NCBI GenBank assembly: GCA_014802435.1
Contig: JAAVCG010000005.1
Coordinates: 276,354 to 340,353 of the forward strand
Length of the DNA: 64,000 nucleotides
From: Bacteroides sp.
Lineage (GTDB): Bacteria > Bacteroidota > Bacteroidia > Bacteroidales > Muribaculaceae
Direction of reading: 5' to 3'
Shown: positions 8,383-16,961 of the stretch, in pieces
How the letters are laid out: each line of letters begins with the position of its first letter
How positions within the stretch are numbered: position 1 is the first letter of the stretch
Notes under the pieces: generated by a model
What the model saw: the letters and a program-made list of their open reading frames with translations, nothing else
The model's database searches: none
Told to the model about the DNA's origin: nothing
Made by a program: the position numbers and the translations under genes

Positions 8383-8742
8383 TTAGATTGAAATTTTTAT
8401 TGTATTTTTCCCTTGGCGGAGAATATACGTTCCTCCGGGAAGCTTATTTTTAAGTTCCTCCGTTGACTTAAAAGAGCCAAGCGATTGTCCGCTGAGGGAA
8501 ATTACTTCAAACGGAGAAGTCATACTAACCTGACTGATATCAGCAGCTGCTGAATCAGTAAAACGCATTGAGGCCAAGTCACCTATCGTCAACGAGGCCG
8601 ACACATTATCAGACTCAACGACGAGTTTCTCATTAACAACGGTCATTGACAATCCGTCGGCCGGGAATGAACACTCATTCCCGTCGACGAACCTGATAGT
8701 CAGAAATAAACAAACTGCAATAATACTATTCATACAACCCAT
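8383..8742 (-). CDS. Small secreted protein with type IX-like C-terminal tail
   Basis: 119 aa from the ATG at 8742; a second ATG at 8733 is also possible. A hydrophobic signal segment (SIIAVCLFLTIRFVDG) is followed by a short beta-rich body containing SLTIGDLASMRF. The C-terminus has the pattern SLSGQSLGSF, then LPGGTYILRQG, then NTIKISI, resembling the C-terminal sorting-domain-like ends of secreted Bacteroidetes proteins. Function unknown. It ends exactly where the beta-helix gene begins, so the two probably act together at the cell surface; that role is an inference. Confidence 0.65.
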   Translation of the reverse strand: MGCMNSIIAVCLFLTIRFVDGNECSFPADGLSMTVVNEKLVVESDNVSASLTIGDLASMRFTDSAAADISQVSMTSPFEVISLSGQSLGSFKSTEELKNKLPGGTYILRQGKNTIKISI

Positions 8743-8746
8743 TAGA

Positions 8747-8753
8747 CTCCTCC
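8747..8753 (-). promoter_or_regulatory. Unusual Shine-Dalgarno-like site
   Basis: GGAGGAG lies 4 bases upstream of the ATG at 8742. Such strong sites are rare in this window, where most starts have none. It favours 8742 over 8733 as the start, though the spacing is short. Confidence 0.45.
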
Positions 8754-8842
8754 CCCACAAAAAAGTTTAATCTCGCCAATGAAAAAGGCAATAATATAGT
8801 ACTTGACCTGTATGTTTATTGACACGATTTCCTGTATATTCC

Positions 8843-8873
8843 TTGCAGATGCCGAGAATTCTTACTAACTTTG
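8843..8873 (+). promoter_or_regulatory. Promoter for the gene at 9018
   Basis: TTG at 8843-8845, 20 bases, then TAACTTTG at 8866-8873, a full match to the Bacteroidetes consensus. The predicted leader to the ATG at 9018 is about 140 bases and AT-rich. The rest of the 8743-9017 gap shows no gene or RNA that I recognise. Confidence 0.75.
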
Positions 8874-9017
8874 CTATAAAGTTGCGCATATCAGTGCTAT
8901 GGTACTTAGTAGTTTGTTTACCACTAATTTACTAATAATATGTGATTTGTGCAATTTTTTTATTTATAAATATTTAGGATTTTAATTCAACCAACGAGTT
9001 TATAGTAATATTTTTGT

Positions 9018-9500
9018 ATGAAACAGATGAGGAAAGCCTCCCGGCAAAAGAGTGCGGAATGGGCAATTGGAGTTTTTGACAAAGCGCCTTATGTGACGGT
9101 CAGCATGACGCGGCACGATGGAACGCCATACGGATTGCCGCTTTCATTAGTGAGAAAAGGCGATGATATTTTTTATTTCCACTGTGCCGATGATGGAGAG
9201 AAAATGGATTGCATAAAGAACAATCCTGTTGTCAGCTTATCAGCAGTTAGCCGATGTACGCCTGTATTCGAGGAGGATAAAAATAATTTTACTGAATATT
9301 TCCATTCAGCGATTGCATTAGGAAAGGCTGAAATCGTGATGGACGATGAAGAAAAAATTGAAGCGCTGAGATTGTTGTGTCAGCGATTTCTTCCGAAATA
9401 TATGGAGCATTTCGAGGAGGCCGTAAAGCGAAGCTTAGCAAGGACTGCCGTGGTTAGGATAAGTCTTATAGAACCGCCTGTGGGGAAATGCAAGCCATGA
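9018..9500 (+). CDS. Pyridoxamine 5'-phosphate oxidase-like flavoprotein (Nim-like)
   Basis: 160 aa, split-barrel FMN-binding family. The middle shows the family pattern of strand, PYGLPLS, a turn, DDIFYFHC, then a segment comparable to GxKxDxIxxNPxVSL of NimA-like proteins (here GEKMDCIKNNPVVSL). These proteins typically bind FMN or haem and reduce small molecules; the substrate cannot be told. An ATG at 9027 is an alternative start. Monocistronic, with its own promoter and a strong terminator. Calling it a nitroimidazole-resistance gene would go beyond the evidence. Confidence 0.8.
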   Translation: MKQMRKASRQKSAEWAIGVFDKAPYVTVSMTRHDGTPYGLPLSLVRKGDDIFYFHCADDGEKMDCIKNNPVVSLSAVSRCTPVFEEDKNNFTEYFHSAIALGKAEIVMDDEEKIEALRLLCQRFLPKYMEHFEEAVKRSLARTAVVRISLIEPPVGKCKP

Positions 9501-9513
9501 ATCGGTTGCAAAT

Positions 9514-9543
9514 AAAAACCCTGTCGTCAAGACAGGGTTTTTT
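9514..9543. terminator. Rho-independent terminator after the Nim-like gene
   Basis: Stem CCCTGTC/GACAGGG with loop GTCAA, preceded by AAAAA and followed by TTTTTT. It is symmetric and can act on both strands. Confidence 0.9.
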
Positions 9544-9602
9544 ACCATGCGCCACAACATTATGGGATTATGTGGACGATAGCCGGATAATTCATCTAAA
9601 AC

Positions 9603-9637
9603 AAAAGACGAACTCAGCGTTGCTGAATTCGTCTTTT
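9603..9637. terminator. Terminator of tRNA-Ala
   Basis: A 16-base near-perfect stem (9603-9618 with 9622-9637, one mismatch) containing AAAAGACGAA and TTCGTCTTTT, with a T-run on the minus strand. It begins at the last base of the tRNA. Confidence 0.75.
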
Positions 9638-9713
9638 GGTGGAGTATAGCGGACTCGAACCGCTCACCTCGACACTGCCAGTGTCGCGCTCTAGCCAGAT
9701 GAGCTAATACCCC
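9637..9713 (-). tRNA. tRNA-Ala (anticodon GGC)
   Basis: Full cloverleaf on the minus strand: acceptor GGGGTAT/ATACTCC, D-arm GCTC/GAGC, anticodon stem CGACA/TGTCG with loop CTGGCAG (anticodon GGC at 9679-9677), and T-arm AGCGG/CCGCT with loop TTCGAGT. The third acceptor pair is G-U, the alanine identity element. Discriminator A is followed by an encoded CCA (9639-9637), which also forms the edge of the terminator stem. Confidence 0.97.
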
Positions 9714-9734
9714 GTCTGTTTCGTTTTTGCACTG

Positions 9735-9766
9735 CAAAGTTACGAACAATTTTTGAACTGTGCAAA
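9735..9766 (-). promoter_or_regulatory. Promoter of tRNA-Ala
   Basis: On the minus strand TTTG (9766-9763), 20 bases, then TAACTTTG (9742-9735), ending 21 bases before the mature tRNA 5' end. A clean match to the consensus. Confidence 0.85.
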
Positions 9767-9814
9767 TTTTTTTGAATATTTTTTTTAATTTATGACATTT
9801 TGGCATTTTTTTTG

Positions 9815-9822
9815 TAACTTTG
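9815..9822 (+). promoter_or_regulatory. -7 box upstream of htpG
   Basis: TAACTTTG preceded by G. No TTG is at the right distance for a -33 box, so only the -7 element is supported. The leader would be about 55 bases. Confidence 0.55.
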
Positions 9823-9881
9823 TCTGCTGGTATATTGTTTGCTTATTAAGAATATCGTAACCAAAAACCTAAAATTTCAGC

Positions 9882-11900
9882 ATGGAACAAGATAATCAAC
9901 AGAAGCACTCCGGTACAATCGGAGTAACCACGGAAAATATCTTTCCGGTAATCAAGAAATTTTTATATTCTGACCATGAAATCTTTCTGCGCGAATTGGT
10001 CAGCAATGCAATTGATGCTACGCAGAAGCTCAAGACTCTTTCTTCTTTCGGTGAATTCAAGGGCGAGCTCGGAGACCTGAAAGTTACCGTAACAATTGAC
10101 AAGGAGGCCGGAACGCTGACCATCAGCGACCATGGTATTGGAATGACGGCTGATGACGTCAATAAATACATCAACCAGATTGCATTCTCAGGTGCTGAAG
10201 AATTTGTCAACAAGTTTAAGGACACCGCCAATGGCATCATCGGCCATTTCGGCTTGGGCTTTTACTCGGCTTTCATGGTGGCCAAGAAGGTTGAAATCCG
10301 CTCGCTCAGTTATCAGGAGGGGGCTCAGGCCGTGAAATGGGAATGTGACGGTTCGCCGGCCTACTCTATGGAGCCGATTGAAAAGGCCGAGCGAGGCACT
10401 GACATTATATTATATATCGATGATGAATCCAAGGAGTTCCTGGAACAGGCGCGGATTGACTCGCTCCTGAGGAAATATTGTCGGTTCTTGCCCGTACCGG
10501 TTGAAAGTGACGGCAAGGTAATCAACTCAACCGAGCCGACATGGACCAAGAAGCCTTCCGAGCTTACTGATGAGGACTATATCAACTTCTATCATGAGCT
10601 TTATCCGGGCCAGGATGATCCGCTCTTCTGGATTCATCTTAACGTGGACTATCCGTTTACTCTTACGGGCATCCTCTTCTTCCCGAAGATTAAGAATAAC
10701 TTCGAGCTGACCAAGAACCGCATTCAGCTTTACTGCAATCAGGTCTTTGTGACTGATTCAGTTGAAGGCGTCGTTCCTGAGTTTATGATGCTTCTTCAGG
10801 GAGTGATTGATTCGCCGGATATTCCGCTGAACGTCAGCCGTTCTTATCTTCAGAGCGACTCGGCAGTCAAGAAAATCTCCGGCTACATCACTAAAAAAGT
10901 GTCCGGCCGACTTGAAGAGATTTTCAAGGCCAATCGCAAGGACTTTGAAGAAAAATGGGACGATATCAAGGTCTTCATTGAGTATGGCATGCTCACGGAT
11001 GAGAAATTCTGTGAGTCCGCCATGAAGTTCTGCCTCCTGAAGGACACTGAAGGAAAGTATTACACTCTTGATGAGTATAAAACCCTGATTGAACCGAATC
11101 AGACAGACTCAGACAAGCAGATTGTCTATCTCTATACGACTGACCCGACGGCACAGTACACATATATTAATGCGGCAACGGCCAAGGGCTACAGCGTTCT
11201 GGTTATGGACGGACAGTTGGATTCTCATTTCGTCGGGCTCCTGGAGCATAAGATTGAGGGTTCACGCTTTGTGCGCGTTGACTCTGACATTATTGACAAT
11301 CTTATCCGCAAGGGGGATAAGCAGTCGGCAGACTTGCGGCCGGACGAAGTTGAAATGCTGACGTCAGTCTTCAAGTCGCAGATTCCTGAGGTTGAAAAAG
11401 CTGAGTTCATGATTCAGTTTGAGGCTATTGCCGGGTCAGACTCTCCGGTGACCATCACTCAGAATGAATATATGCGCCGAATGAAGGAAATGGCGGCAAT
11501 GCAGCCGGGTATGAACTTCTATGGCATGATGCCTGACAGCTATACGATGGTGGTCAACACGAAGCATCCGCTGATTGAGCGCATCAAGTCTGATGCCGAA
11601 AAGGCAATCGGCGCGAAAGTGGGCGAATGTTTCACTGCCCTGAGCGGAGCCGAAGCGGCATTGAAGGCTGTTCATGGCGAAGTCAAGGACAATAAGCCCA
11701 CTGTCGAGCAGACAGCCAAGACCAAGGAATTTGAAGCGGAGATGAATAAGCAACGCGAGGAAATTCGCAAGACCTCAGCTGACTATGCAGCCGGTCAACC
11801 CCTGGTTCGCCAATTGATTGACCTTGCTCTTCTTGGTTCGGGATTGCTTAGGGGCAAAGACCTTAGCGAGTTTGTTAAACGTTCAGTTTCACTCCTTTAA
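9882..11900 (+). CDS. htpG: Hsp90 chaperone HtpG
   Basis: Cytosolic ATP-dependent chaperone, 672 aa. The N-terminal GHKL ATPase domain shows RELVSNAIDA (catalytic Glu about 38, Asn about 42), DHGIGM near residue 83 and GHFGLGFYS. The middle domain includes LNVSRSYLQ with the conserved Arg. The C-terminal dimerisation region is divergent, as is usual in Bacteroidetes. Length is slightly above E. coli HtpG. The gene stops immediately before the dacB ATG, with no spacer, so the two are probably co-transcribed. Confidence 0.97.
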   Translation: MEQDNQQKHSGTIGVTTENIFPVIKKFLYSDHEIFLRELVSNAIDATQKLKTLSSFGEFKGELGDLKVTVTIDKEAGTLTISDHGIGMTADDVNKYINQIAFSGAEEFVNKFKDTANGIIGHFGLGFYSAFMVAKKVEIRSLSYQEGAQAVKWECDGSPAYSMEPIEKAERGTDIILYIDDESKEFLEQARIDSLLRKYCRFLPVPVESDGKVINSTEPTWTKKPSELTDEDYINFYHELYPGQDDPLFWIHLNVDYPFTLTGILFFPKIKNNFELTKNRIQLYCNQVFVTDSVEGVVPEFMMLLQGVIDSPDIPLNVSRSYLQSDSAVKKISGYITKKVSGRLEEIFKANRKDFEEKWDDIKVFIEYGMLTDEKFCESAMKFCLLKDTEGKYYTLDEYKTLIEPNQTDSDKQIVYLYTTDPTAQYTYINAATAKGYSVLVMDGQLDSHFVGLLEHKIEGSRFVRVDSDIIDNLIRKGDKQSADLRPDEVEMLTSVFKSQIPEVEKAEFMIQFEAIAGSDSPVTITQNEYMRRMKEMAAMQPGMNFYGMMPDSYTMVVNTKHPLIERIKSDAEKAIGAKVGECFTALSGAEAALKAVHGEVKDNKPTVEQTAKTKEFEAEMNKQREEIRKTSADYAAGQPLVRQLIDLALLGSGLLRGKDLSEFVKRSVSLL

Positions 11901-13214
11901 ATGAATATCCTGCGAATACTTTCAGGCTTTGGCCTGATGATGAGTGCGGCAGTTGCTTTCGGCAGCTGCCCGCTCTCGTTCAAGGGCGATAATGTCGCCT
12001 CAGTTGGTGTCTATATCGCCCCGGTTGACGCTGCAAAAGAGCCAACATATAATTTCCAGTCTGACCATTTGATGACTCCAGCGTCAGTGATGAAGTCTGT
12101 AACCGTTGCAGCCGCGCTGAAGGAAAAAGGAGGTGACTATAAGTGGGAAACCCGAGTGATGGCCGTCGGTAAAGTTCAGGATGGTACTCTCCATGGCAAT
12201 ATCATAATTGAGGGCTCAGGGGACCCTACCCTGGGGTCAAAATATTTCAGCGATGACCAACCGGATTTCCTGAATATGGTTAAACAGTCCTTGCAACGTT
12301 ACGGAATCGAGCGAGTTGACGGGCGGACGATTGCAGCGACAGCGTGGCCCGACGAGGGTGCTGTCCCTTCATGGGAGCTTGAGGATATTCCCGGAGTAGA
12401 TGGAGCCGGATTCTATCGTCTTAACTGGTGCGACAATGTGTTTACTCTGATGGTCCCGTCAATGGTGTCCACTCCTTCCATTCCCAATTTGAGTGTGAAA
12501 TGGAACAAGACTTCAAGCGGCCTCTCGGCATGGCGCAATGCCGGAAGCTCTGAAGTGACCGTGAGCGGCCAACTCGGCAAGAAGCAATCACGCGCCGCTT
12601 TGCGTATCTCCATGCCCGACCCTACTTCGGCCCTGACGGCGAAAATAGATTCCATTTCCCATTGTAAAGGCGAAAAAATATCGGCTGCAAACGATACTAT
12701 CGTGTTGCTTACTTATACGTCGCCGGCGTTGCGCGACGTGACTCGTTCGCTGATGATTCGTTCTGATAATCAGATGGCTGAATCCACGCTGCGCCTGCTT
12801 GCGCCGGGGCGTTCCCGTTCGGCAGCCATTGCTGCGGAGAGGAAGGCCCTGGAGGGCGTCTCGCTGCAGTATATGCGCATTGCTGATGGTTCAGGGCTGA
12901 GCCGTCATAATGCCGTTTCGCCTCGCCAGTTGGCCGAAATATTGCGCCATATGTCGCGCAACTCTGACTATATCAGTTCGTTTGCCCGAGTGGGCATGGA
13001 CGGAACGGTGCGTTCACTGATGAAGGATGTCCCGGGGCGTGAAAACTTCGTCCTCAAGTCCGGGTCTATGACCGGAGTGGTTTGTTATTGCGGTTATCGT
13101 CTTGACCCGCAAACCAAACTCCCCACTCATGTCATAGCCATCATGGTTAATAACGCGCCGGACCCGACTGACGTCAGAAAAGCCATTTCGGCTCTTCTTT
13201 CTACAGTTCGATAA
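11901..13214 (+). CDS. dacB: D-alanyl-D-alanine carboxypeptidase/endopeptidase (PBP4 type)
   Basis: Peptidase S13 family, 437 aa, periplasmic, trims or cleaves peptidoglycan cross-links. A signal peptide ends around residue 20-22. Active-site motifs are SVMK (residues 62-65), SDN in IRSDNQMAES, and KSG in LKSGSMTG. It is somewhat shorter than E. coli PBP4 but keeps all three motifs. The start directly follows the htpG stop. The last 14 bases overlap the 3' end of convergent uvrA, with no terminator visible between them. Confidence 0.92.
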   Translation: MNILRILSGFGLMMSAAVAFGSCPLSFKGDNVASVGVYIAPVDAAKEPTYNFQSDHLMTPASVMKSVTVAAALKEKGGDYKWETRVMAVGKVQDGTLHGNIIIEGSGDPTLGSKYFSDDQPDFLNMVKQSLQRYGIERVDGRTIAATAWPDEGAVPSWELEDIPGVDGAGFYRLNWCDNVFTLMVPSMVSTPSIPNLSVKWNKTSSGLSAWRNAGSSEVTVSGQLGKKQSRAALRISMPDPTSALTAKIDSISHCKGEKISAANDTIVLLTYTSPALRDVTRSLMIRSDNQMAESTLRLLAPGRSRSAAIAAERKALEGVSLQYMRIADGSGLSRHNAVSPRQLAEILRHMSRNSDYISSFARVGMDGTVRSLMKDVPGRENFVLKSGSMTGVVCYCGYRLDPQTKLPTHVIAIMVNNAPDPTDVRKAISALLSTVR

Positions 13215-16020
13215 AGGGAGCCGTCGGCGAATCAGTCTTGGCAATCTCTTCCGGAGTGCCCTCCGCAATGATTTGTCCGCCGGCATCCCCTCCTTCGGGG
13301 CCCATGTCTATAATCCAGTCGGCAAGCCGGATAACATCAGTGTTATGCTCGATAATCAAAACGGTGTTACCCTTGTCAACCAGGCGATTGAGCAATTGCA
13401 TGAGGGTTCGGATATCCTCAAAATGCAGTCCCGTCGTTGGTTCATCGAGAATGAACAGGGTCTTTCCCGTGTCACGCTTGGCCAATTCCGTAGCTAACTT
13501 AACGCGCTGGTTTTCACCGCCGCTGAGAGTGCTTGAGGGTTGGCCAAGCTTAATGTATCCCAGCCCTACTTCCTGAAGCACTTTAAGTTTGCGCAGAATG
13601 ACCGGAGTGTTTTCAAAGAACTCAACGGCCTGATTGATGGTCATGTCAAGCACATCGGCAATGGATTTGCCCTTAAACCGGACCTCGAGTGTCTCGCGGT
13701 TATAACGTTTGCCCTGACATTCCTCACAGGGCACGAGCACATCCGGCAGGAAGTTCATCTCAATGGTCTTGTAGCCGTTGCCCTTGCAGGTTTCACACCG
13801 TCCTCCCTTGACATTAAAGGAGAACCGCCCCGGTTTATAGCCTCTGATTTTGGCCTCCGGAAGATTGACAAAGAGTGACCGGATATCAGAAAACACCCCG
13901 GTATACGTTGCCGGATTGCTGCGCGGAGTGCGCCCAAGAGGGGTCTGGTCTACGGTGACAACCTTGTCGATATTCTCAATGCCTTCCAGCTCCGAGTAAG
14001 GGAGCGGTTGCTGTTGTGACCGATAGAGCTTGGCCGTCAGAATCGGGCGCAGGGTTCCATTGATGAGCGATGATTTTCCCGAGCCGCTGACTCCGCTGAC
14101 AACCGTCAGCGTCCCTAACGGAATCCGCAGGGTGACATCTTTTAGATTATGTCCTTTGGCGCCTTTCAGAGTCAGGAAATTACCTGACCCGGACCTACGG
14201 CTTTCCGGTAATTCAATTTTGCGTCGCCCCGTAAGATAATCAGCTGTCAGAGTCTTGCTCTTTAGCATCTTCTTGGGTGTGCCTTGGAAGACCACTTCCC
14301 CACCCTTGCGTCCGGCAAACGGGCCGATATCAACAATATAATCTGACTCAAGCATTATATCCTTGTCATGCTCAACAACTATGATTGAGTTATCAGCATC
14401 TCTCAGACGCTTTAAGGAATCAATGAGTCGCCGATTGTCGCGCTGATGCAGGCCGATGCTTGGCTCGTCAAGAATATAAAGTACGTTAACCAGTTCTGAC
14501 CCGATTTGGGTGGCGAGTCTGATTCGCTGACTTTCGCCGCCACTGAGAGTGGCCGAGGCGCGCCCGAGCGACAGATATTCAAGCCCTACATCTTTCAAGA
14601 AGCGCAAACGCGAGTTGATTTCTTTTAAGATTTCGTGGGCAATCACTCGCTGATTTTCCGTCAACAGCTCCTCAACTCCTTCAAGCCATTTTAATAAGGA
14701 AGTAATGTCCATCCGGCAAAGATCTGCAATATTCTTGTCGCCGATAAAGAAGTTGCGGGCCTCGATATTGAGTCTGTCGCCATGACAATCCGGACATTCA
14801 ACCCGGGTATAGAACTGATTGCTCCAGGATTTAGCGCCAAACTCGGCGTCTTCTTCCTGTTGCATTTCTATATATTTGACTATTCCTTCATAATTGCGCG
14901 AATAGTAAGACGCATCCTTAAGATTCAGCTTCTCCGAACACCCATAAAGCACCTCATTGAGAGCTTCCTCTGAAAGGTTTTCAACCGGAGTTTTCAGTGT
15001 AAAGCCATGGCGCGACAAGAGAGCCTCAAGTTGCTTGAAAATCATGGATGATTTCAGCTTACCTAATGGCTCGATTGCTCCGCCGGCAATGCTCAGTTTA
15101 CGGTTTGGGATAACCTTGTCAATGTCAATGATGTTAATCTCTCCCAGGCCCTTGCAGCGTTCACAAGCGCCCAGCGGAGAGTTGAATGAGAAATTATGGG
15201 GAGCCGGTTCGCGATAACTGATTCCGTTTTCCGCATCCATTAACATTCTTGAGAAATAATGGAGCTTATTATCGTCGTCAATATCGCAAATTATCATTTG
15301 CTTTCCTCCCTGGCGAAGGGTTGAGCTGACTGATTCGCGCAGGCGAACAATGTCAACATCCGTAACCTTGAGCTTGTCAACAACCAGTTCGATGGAGTGA
15401 TTCTTATAGCGGTCAAGTTTCATTCCGGGTGATATTTCGCGCATCTTGCCGTCAACTCTGACCGTCAGGTAGCCCTTATGGCTCAGTTGCTCAAAAAGCT
15501 CCTGATAGTGTCCCTTGCGGTTTTTGACCAGGGGGGCGAGCAAAAGAATCTTATGTCCGTCAAATCTCTTGAGAATAAGCTCTACGATCTGCTCCTCGGA
15601 GTACTTAATCATAGGCTTGCCACTGATGTAGGAGCGGGCCTGGCCTACTCTGGCATATAGCAATCGGAGAAAATCATAAACTTCCGTAGTGGTGCCTATG
15701 GTTGAGCGCGGATTGCGGTTGATGGTCTTCTGCTCAATGGCAATTACGGGGCTCAAAGCCGTAATCTGGTCCGCATCCGGGCGTTCCAAAGTGCCGAGCA
15801 TCTGACGGGCATAGCTGGAGAAAGTTTCAATATAGCGCCGCTGACCTTCGGCAAAAATAGTGTCGAAGGCCAGCGATGATTTTCCTGAGCCGCTCAGTCC
15901 GGTAATAACCGTCAGCTTGCCGTGAGGAATCTCAACGTCGATATTTTTCAGATTATGCACTCTGGCTCCCTTAATCACTAATGATTCAAGAGCCGATGAG
16001 TTATTTGTTTTTTTCGTCAT
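13201..16020 (-). CDS. uvrA: Excinuclease ABC subunit A
   Basis: DNA damage-recognition ATPase of nucleotide excision repair, 939 aa, normal length. Two ABC modules are visible, with Walker A motifs GLSGSGKS (residues 41-48) and GVSGSGKS, and signatures LSGGESQR and LSGGENQR. Zinc-binding Cys pairs appear as CERCKG, CPDCHG and CETCKG. The ATG overlaps the stop of the lytic transglycosylase gene by 4 bases, making uvrA the last gene of the thiD-led chain. UvrB and UvrC are not in the window. Confidence 0.98.
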   Translation of the reverse strand: MTKKTNNSSALESLVIKGARVHNLKNIDVEIPHGKLTVITGLSGSGKSSLAFDTIFAEGQRRYIETFSSYARQMLGTLERPDADQITALSPVIAIEQKTINRNPRSTIGTTTEVYDFLRLLYARVGQARSYISGKPMIKYSEEQIVELILKRFDGHKILLLAPLVKNRKGHYQELFEQLSHKGYLTVRVDGKMREISPGMKLDRYKNHSIELVVDKLKVTDVDIVRLRESVSSTLRQGGKQMIICDIDDDNKLHYFSRMLMDAENGISYREPAPHNFSFNSPLGACERCKGLGEINIIDIDKVIPNRKLSIAGGAIEPLGKLKSSMIFKQLEALLSRHGFTLKTPVENLSEEALNEVLYGCSEKLNLKDASYYSRNYEGIVKYIEMQQEEDAEFGAKSWSNQFYTRVECPDCHGDRLNIEARNFFIGDKNIADLCRMDITSLLKWLEGVEELLTENQRVIAHEILKEINSRLRFLKDVGLEYLSLGRASATLSGGESQRIRLATQIGSELVNVLYILDEPSIGLHQRDNRRLIDSLKRLRDADNSIIVVEHDKDIMLESDYIVDIGPFAGRKGGEVVFQGTPKKMLKSKTLTADYLTGRRKIELPESRRSGSGNFLTLKGAKGHNLKDVTLRIPLGTLTVVSGVSGSGKSSLINGTLRPILTAKLYRSQQQPLPYSELEGIENIDKVVTVDQTPLGRTPRSNPATYTGVFSDIRSLFVNLPEAKIRGYKPGRFSFNVKGGRCETCKGNGYKTIEMNFLPDVLVPCEECQGKRYNRETLEVRFKGKSIADVLDMTINQAVEFFENTPVILRKLKVLQEVGLGYIKLGQPSSTLSGGENQRVKLATELAKRDTGKTLFILDEPTTGLHFEDIRTLMQLLNRLVDKGNTVLIIEHNTDVIRLADWIIDMGPEGGDAGGQIIAEGTPEEIAKTDSPTAPFIEL

Positions 16021-16961
16021 TTAGTCCAGTTTGGGTTATAGGTTTTAACCGAGCGCCGCGACCGCAATTGCGAGTCGGCCTTCGGAATCCATACCTGATA
16101 GGTTTTTCCGGCCTTATTGGTCAGTTTTTTTGCGCGAATCCAGGGATTATACTCGCGCAGGGTTTGATAGTCTATGCCGTGTTGAAGCGCCCAGGTTGGC
16201 CAGTCTTCAACCGGGCCGCTGACCGTTTCAACCGTATATTCCAAGGGCTGATAAAGCTGATGGTCTCCGAGAGTGAACCCGTAGGCCGAGGGATTTTCCA
16301 TAATCATCTTCATCGCCATCATGCGATAAGGATAACGGCGAGTCTCGTCAACAAGCCATAAATCAAAGGCTGAAGTGACGCCCTGTGAGGTCATCTCCTT
16401 GTCAATTCGTCCCGTTCCGCCGTTATAGCTGGCGGCAACAGATTCCCAGTTACCATACTTGGCGAATGCCTTGCGGAAGTATTTGCAGGCGGCCTCCGTC
16501 TCCTTTATAAAGTCATAGCGTTCATCAACCTCATCGCTAACCTCAAGGCCATATTCCTTAGCAGTGCCCGGCATGAATTGCCAGATGCCTACGGCTCCGG
16601 CTCCCGAACGGGCCAGGGGATTGAGATAGCTTTCAATGCAGGCAAGATAGAGGAAGTCAGGATTAATTCCGTTGCGTTTCAGGATTGGTTCCAATAGAGG
16701 GAAATATCTGTTGGCGCGCTTAATGGTCAGCAATGTGTTGCCGTGAGTATAGACCATTGAGGTCAGCTCCCGGTCAAGCCGTTCAGCCATATCCACTCGG
16801 TCAAGATCAACCTTCTCGCCCGCAAAAGTATAACTCATCGGAATTTCCGGATTGGGCACATTGAGAAACTGCTGATTGTCCAGATGCTCTGTTTCGGTTT
16901 CAGCAGCTGTCGCACACGCCGTCACTGTCAGAAAAACTATGGGGAGGAACATTTTCTTCAT
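16017..16961 (-). CDS. Membrane-bound or periplasmic lytic transglycosylase (SLT domain)
   Basis: 314 aa. A signal peptide with TACATA near residue 15 may be a lipobox. The Slt catalytic domain carries IESYLNP (catalytic Glu), AVGIWQFMPGTA and VAASYNGG. The C-terminal 80 residues (EYTVETVSGPVEDWPTWA, then LREYNPWI and GKTYQVWIP) look like a LysM-like or LysM-derived segment, as in MltD. It cleaves the MurNAc-GlcNAc bond to leave 1,6-anhydroMurNAc. It overlaps DUF4924 and uvrA by 4 bases each. Confidence 0.88.
   Translation of the reverse strand: MKKMFLPIVFLTVTACATAAETETEHLDNQQFLNVPNPEIPMSYTFAGEKVDLDRVDMAERLDRELTSMVYTHGNTLLTIKRANRYFPLLEPILKRNGINPDFLYLACIESYLNPLARSGAGAVGIWQFMPGTAKEYGLEVSDEVDERYDFIKETEAACKYFRKAFAKYGNWESVAASYNGGTGRIDKEMTSQGVTSAFDLWLVDETRRYPYRMMAMKMIMENPSAYGFTLGDHQLYQPLEYTVETVSGPVEDWPTWALQHGIDYQTLREYNPWIRAKKLTNKAGKTYQVWIPKADSQLRSRRSVKTYNPNWTK

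Noticed and set aside
9018..9500. Nitroimidazole resistance gene (nim)
   Set aside because: Only the general split-barrel fold and a NimA-like segment are visible; many related proteins have other roles.
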